Shown here one piece after another: positions 5,791-8,184 of a DNA stretch of 8,184 nt (within the stretch, counting starts at the first letter, position 1; every line of letters begins with the position of its first letter). This stretch comes from Nitriliruptoraceae bacterium. Its GTDB lineage: Bacteria; Actinomycetota; Nitriliruptoria; Nitriliruptorales; Nitriliruptoraceae. The position numbers and the translations under genes are program-made. The stretch spans positions 1 to 8,184 of the forward strand of contig SKII01000176.1 of NCBI GenBank assembly GCA_007116505.1. The letters are read 5' to 3'. The notes under the pieces were generated by a model. The model saw nothing but the letters and a program-made list of their open reading frames with translations, did not search any database and was not told the origin of the DNA.

Positions 5791-6780
5791 ATGACCGACG
5801 CGACCGCGATGCCGATGCGCCGCCTGGGCCCGAGCGGGCTCAGGGTGAGCGTCCTGAGCTTCGGCTCCTGGGTCACGTTCAAGGACCAGATGGACGTCGG
5901 TCTCGCCGCGGAGTGCATGGCGGCGGCGCGCGAGGCGGGCGTGAACTTCTTCGACAACGCCGAGGTCTACGCACGTGGCGAGTCGGAGCGTGTGATGGGC
6001 GAGGCGATCGCTCGCCTCGGTTGGGCGCGGCACGAGTACGTCGTCACCTCGAAGTTCTTCTGGGGGATCCTCGACGGTCCGAACACCCGCAACACGCTCA
6101 ACCGGAAGTACCTCCTCGAGGCCATCCCCGCCGCGCTCGACCGCATCGGCCTCGAGAGCCTCGACGTGATCTACGCGCACCGTCCGGACCCGAACACGCC
6201 GATCGGTGAGACGGTCCGCGCGTTCTCCGACGCGATCGACCGCGGCTGGGCGCACTACTGGGGGACGTCGGAGTGGTCGGCCGACGAGATCCGTGCGGCC
6301 ATCGCCGAGGCGGACCGTCACCACCTGCACGCACCGATCACCGAGCAGCCGCAGTACCACCTGCTCCACCGCACGCGCATGGAGCTCGAGTACCGCCGCC
6401 TGTTCGACGAGACGGGCTACGGGACGACGACGTGGTCGCCGCTCGCGGGCGGACTGCTCACCGGCAAGTACCTCGACGGCATCCCGGAGGGCAGCCGCGC
6501 GCAGCGCGCCGCGTTCTTCGAGCAGCAGCTTGCCAGCGGCGAGCACGACGACAAGGTCCGTGCGCTCGCGGAGGTGGCGAAGGACCTCGACGTCTCGCTC
6601 GCGCAGCTCGCGATCGGCTGGTGCGCGGCCAACCCGGACGTCTCGACGGTGATCACCGGCGCGTCACGACCGGAGCAGGTCGTCGAGAACATGGGCGCGC
6701 TCGCGGCGTTGGACCGCATCGACGACGCCGTCCGTGCCCGCATCGACGCGATCGTCGGCGGTCCGACCCGCTGGTACTGA
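5791..6780 (+). CDS. Aldo/keto reductase, Kv-channel beta-subunit-like (AKR6-type)
   Basis: A 329-residue cytosolic NADPH-dependent carbonyl reductase with a TIM-barrel fold. It opens RRLGPSGLRVSVLSFGSWVTF and continues FFDNAEVYARGESE, VVTSKFFWG, HRPDPNTP, YWGTSEWS, EQPQYHLLHR, TWSPLAGGLLTGKY and VITGASRPEQVVENMGA, following the Kv-beta/AKR6 pattern from end to end. The catalytic tetrad is D55, Y60, K88 and H130. The vertebrate channel subunits carry Asn at the last place, so this bacterial protein keeps the usual His and should be an active reductase. The start ATG is preceded by GAGGAG with a 6-base gap. An in-frame GTG 21 bases earlier lacks a Shine-Dalgarno sequence but would give a seven-residue-longer protein. 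The substrate is unknown; relatives reduce aldehydes, including methylglyoxal. It ends 21 bases from the convergent membrane-protein gene. Confidence 0.94.
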   Translation: MTDATAMPMRRLGPSGLRVSVLSFGSWVTFKDQMDVGLAAECMAAAREAGVNFFDNAEVYARGESERVMGEAIARLGWARHEYVVTSKFFWGILDGPNTRNTLNRKYLLEAIPAALDRIGLESLDVIYAHRPDPNTPIGETVRAFSDAIDRGWAHYWGTSEWSADEIRAAIAEADRHHLHAPITEQPQYHLLHRTRMELEYRRLFDETGYGTTTWSPLAGGLLTGKYLDGIPEGSRAQRAAFFEQQLASGEHDDKVRALAEVAKDLDVSLAQLAIGWCAANPDVSTVITGASRPEQVVENMGALAALDRIDDAVRARIDAIVGGPTRWY

Positions 6781-6805
6781 CGGAGCCGGTGCGGCCTCCC
6801 GTCAG
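6777..6805. terminator. Hairpin between convergent genes (candidate bidirectional terminator)
   Basis: CTGACGG (6777-6783) pairs perfectly with CCGTCAG (6799-6805). The stem continues with AG/CT and CCG/CGG around a GTG loop, leaving two single-base bulges on the 3' arm, for about 12 bp in all. The stop codon of the aldo/keto reductase (6778-6780) and that of the minus-strand membrane protein (6804-6802) are both inside the stem. There is no T tract on either side. Confidence 0.55.
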
Positions 6806-7167
6806 CGGCGCGTCCCGAGGAGGCCGTTCGCGAGCCAGCCGACGACGGACACGATGATCGCGGCGAGCAGCGTCGAGGTGAAGTCGTCCGACGTGAGCCC
6901 GAGGTCGAACCTCGCGGAGACCGCGAACGCGATCGCGAGCGTCACCGCGTTGATCACGAGCAGGAAGAGTCCGAGGGTCGCCACCACGAGGGGGAGCGAC
7001 AGCAGCGCGAGGACCGGCCGGACCGTCGCGTTGAGCAGCCCGACGACGAGCGCGACCACCACGAGGTAGACGACGGAGCGGTCCGGGTCGAGCCGGATGC
7101 CCTCGATGAGCTCGGCCGCTGCCCACAGGCCGACGGCCGTCACGAGCACACGGAGGGCGAGACTCAT
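6802..7167 (-). CDS. Small four-helix membrane protein of the YvlD / 'phage holin family 4_2' type
   Basis: A 121-residue integral membrane protein with about four hydrophobic segments: residues 2-20, 32-49, 53-83 (a long pair-like stretch) and 99-117. The family signature is clear in NATVRPVLALLSLP (46-59) and TLGLFLLVINAVTL (64-77). The databases' name 'phage holin' is historical. Chromosomal members such as Bacillus YvlD are not lysis proteins; their function is poorly known and some relatives respond to envelope stress. No endolysin or phage gene is nearby. The start is the ATG at 7167, with GGAGGAG 5 bases upstream (complement of 7173-7179). That ATG overlaps the stop of the phosphatase gene as ATGA, so translation is probably coupled. 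It is the last gene of the three-gene minus-strand operon. Confidence 0.88.
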   Translation of the reverse strand: MSLALRVLVTAVGLWAAAELIEGIRLDPDRSVVYLVVVALVVGLLNATVRPVLALLSLPLVVATLGLFLLVINAVTLAIAFAVSARFDLGLTSDDFTSTLLAAIIVSVVGWLANGLLGTRR

Positions 7168-7724
7168 CGCGGCTCCTCCGGGCCCTGCCACACGCTCACG
7201 ATAGCCCTCGCGGCCCTGCGGCAGATGGCGAGCACCTCCTCGAAGCCCTCGCGCGGCCCTCCGTAGGGATCGGGCACCTCGTCCTCCGTCTCACGCTCCG
7301 GATCGAAGCTCCGGAAGAGCCGGACGGGCGTCGCGACGTCCGCGTCAGCAGCGATGCGCGTCACGTCGGCGAGGTTCTTGCGGTCCATCACGAGCACGAG
7401 GTCGGCCCAGCGGAGCAGCTCGGGGTCGACGAGCTGCGCGGTGCCGCGGAGCTCGAGACCTTCGGCCGACGCGACCGTGCGCATGTCCGGGTTGGGCGGG
7501 TGGCCGAGGTGCCAGTCACCGGTCCCCGCGGAGTCGACCTCCAGGGCCAGTCCCGCGGCCTCGGCGGCCTCCACGAGCGCCGCCTCCCCGGTGGGCGAGC
7601 GGCAGATGTTGCCGAGGCAGACGGTGAGCACACGCCCCGGGCGCTCGGCGGGGAGCGGGGGCAGCGCGTCGAGGGCCTCCCCGGTGGGCCCGCCGTCGTG
7701 CCCGCTCATGTCGTGCCCGCTCAT
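7164..7724 (-). CDS. Low-molecular-weight protein tyrosine phosphatase
   Basis: A 186-residue cytosolic phosphatase that removes phosphate from phosphotyrosine in proteins, or acts as a related small-substrate phosphatase. The P-loop CLGNICRS (residues 36-43) gives the nucleophile Cys36 and Arg42, and DPYGG (D152) supplies the general acid. WHLGHPPNPDM lies between, as in the family. The first 30 residues, starting MSGHDMSGHD, precede the conserved core; most relatives begin close to the P-loop. The start at 7724 is inferred from the ATGA overlap with the upstream gene. A second ATG, at 7709, lies within a 15-base tandem repeat, and neither has a strong Shine-Dalgarno sequence. Arsenate reductase of the same fold is less likely, because the sequence shows the tyrosine-phosphatase DPYGG loop and no obvious redox Cys pair near the C-terminus. 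Confidence 0.93.
   Translation of the reverse strand: MSGHDMSGHDGGPTGEALDALPPLPAERPGRVLTVCLGNICRSPTGEAALVEAAEAAGLALEVDSAGTGDWHLGHPPNPDMRTVASAEGLELRGTAQLVDPELLRWADLVLVMDRKNLADVTRIAADADVATPVRLFRSFDPERETEDEVPDPYGGPREGFEEVLAICRRAARAIVSVWQGPEEPR
7695..7724 (-). repeat. Perfect 15-bp tandem duplication of a translation start
   Basis: The 15 bases at 7695-7709 are repeated exactly at 7710-7724. On the minus strand each unit begins ATGAGC and encodes MSGHD, so the phosphatase gene has two consecutive in-frame start codons. The first overlaps the stop of the preceding gene. Confidence 0.9.
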
Positions 7725-8184
7725 GCGGTCACCAGCGGGGGCGGGAGGTGGGAGACGTCGCTGAACGTCTGCAGGCTGAAGATGTGGCCCCCGGCGATCG
7801 GCGTCGAGCGCAGGCGGGTCACCGAGGCATGGTCGGACGCGAAGCGCTCCCACTCCCACGGTTCCGGGTCGAGGCCGAGCAGGTGCCCGAGCACCACCGA
7901 GTTCGTCCCCGCATGGGCGACCATCGTCACCTCCGGGGCGTCGTCGGGCACGTGCCAGAGGCCGTCGTCACCCCGCACGACACCCAGCTCCTCGAGCTCG
8001 GCGCCGAGCCCGATCGTCACGCGCGCGTGGAAGTCCCGGAAGCTCTCTCCGCCGGGCATCCCGTCCCACCACAGGTCGCGCGGTCGCTGCCGCGCGTCGC
8101 GCAGCGCGCGGTTCACCTCGTCGGCGGGCGTGCCGTCCCAGGCCGCAGGCATGTGGATCTCGTGCATCCAGGCGCGGTCCTCGC
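7721..8184 (-). CDS. Histidine phosphatase family protein (phosphoglycerate mutase-like), 5'-partial
   Basis: The frame is open to the right edge of the window, so the N-terminus is missing. The histidine phosphatase superfamily uses an N-terminal RHG motif whose His is phosphorylated; that motif lies outside. What remains fits the family: EIHMPAAWDG is the usual segment after the first catalytic region, PGGESFRDFHARV is the conserved GES helix, and MVAHAGTNSVVLGHLLG contains the second catalytic histidine (codon 7915-7913). The Met at 8167 is therefore unlikely to be the true start, since a protein starting there would lack the nucleophile. The substrate is unknown; small phosphorylated metabolites are typical. 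Its stop overlaps the phosphatase start by 4 bases (ATGA), which indicates translational coupling in a three-gene operon. Confidence 0.85.
   Translation of the reverse strand, partial: EDRAWMHEIHMPAAWDGTPADEVNRALRDARQRPRDLWWDGMPGGESFRDFHARVTIGLGAELEELGVVRGDDGLWHVPDDAPEVTMVAHAGTNSVVLGHLLGLDPEPWEWERFASDHASVTRLRSTPIAGGHIFSLQTFSDVSHLPPPLVTA

Noticed and set aside
6802..7167. A prophage remnant suggested by the 'phage holin' name
   Set aside because: The protein is the chromosomal YvlD-type family. No endolysin, structural, integrase or attachment-site sequence accompanies it, and it is embedded in a phosphatase operon.
7725..7859. A 45-residue longer N-terminus for the tyrosine phosphatase
   Set aside because: That region overlaps the conserved C-terminal part of the histidine phosphatase gene in another frame, and the ATGA coupling at 7724-7721 gives a natural start.
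1..8184. CRISPR arrays, tRNA genes, riboswitches or insertion sequences
   Set aside because: No regularly spaced repeats, cloverleaf-like segments, long structured leaders or transposase motifs were seen, and nearly all of the DNA is accounted for by nine protein genes.

Overview
The window is very GC-rich, densely packed bacterial DNA. G or C dominates third codon positions, GTG is used as a start, Shine-Dalgarno tracts are strong GGAGG types and candidate -10 boxes read TANNNT. This fits a high-GC actinobacterium (Actinomycetota). I cannot place it more precisely from this sequence. I see no rRNA, tRNA, CRISPR array, insertion sequence, phage module or attachment site, and no gene-free stretch longer than about 140 bases.

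Left part (1-3207). The 3' portion of a branched-chain amino acid aminotransferase gene enters from the left edge. It is followed after 34 bases by a flavin reductase-like FMN-binding split-barrel protein, probably in the same operon. Converging on that pair from the other strand is a textbook GH13 sucrose phosphorylase with no transporter or regulator next to it.

Middle part (3208-5699). Divergent from the sucrose phosphorylase is an unusual protein: an alpha/beta hydrolase with a signal anchor or signal peptide at the N-terminus and a polytopic membrane domain at the C-terminus. A short-chain dehydrogenase/reductase follows on the same strand. The divergent spacer carries a candidate -10 element for each direction.

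Right part (5700-8184). A Kv-beta-like (AKR6-type) aldo/keto reductase has its own candidate promoter behind a hairpin that may end SDR transcription. It converges on a tight minus-strand operon: histidine phosphatase (5' end outside the window), low-molecular-weight protein tyrosine phosphatase, and a small YvlD/'phage holin 4_2'-type membrane protein. Both junctions in this operon are 4-base ATGA overlaps.

The gene set is largely central or accessory metabolism (amino acid transamination, flavin and nicotinamide redox chemistry, sucrose phosphorolysis) plus a phosphatase operon. I do not see a clear undescribed multi-gene system. The points most worth a second look are the hydrolase-membrane fusion, the orphan sucrose phosphorylase, the duplicated start of the phosphatase gene, and the two convergent junctions whose hairpin stems contain both stop codons.
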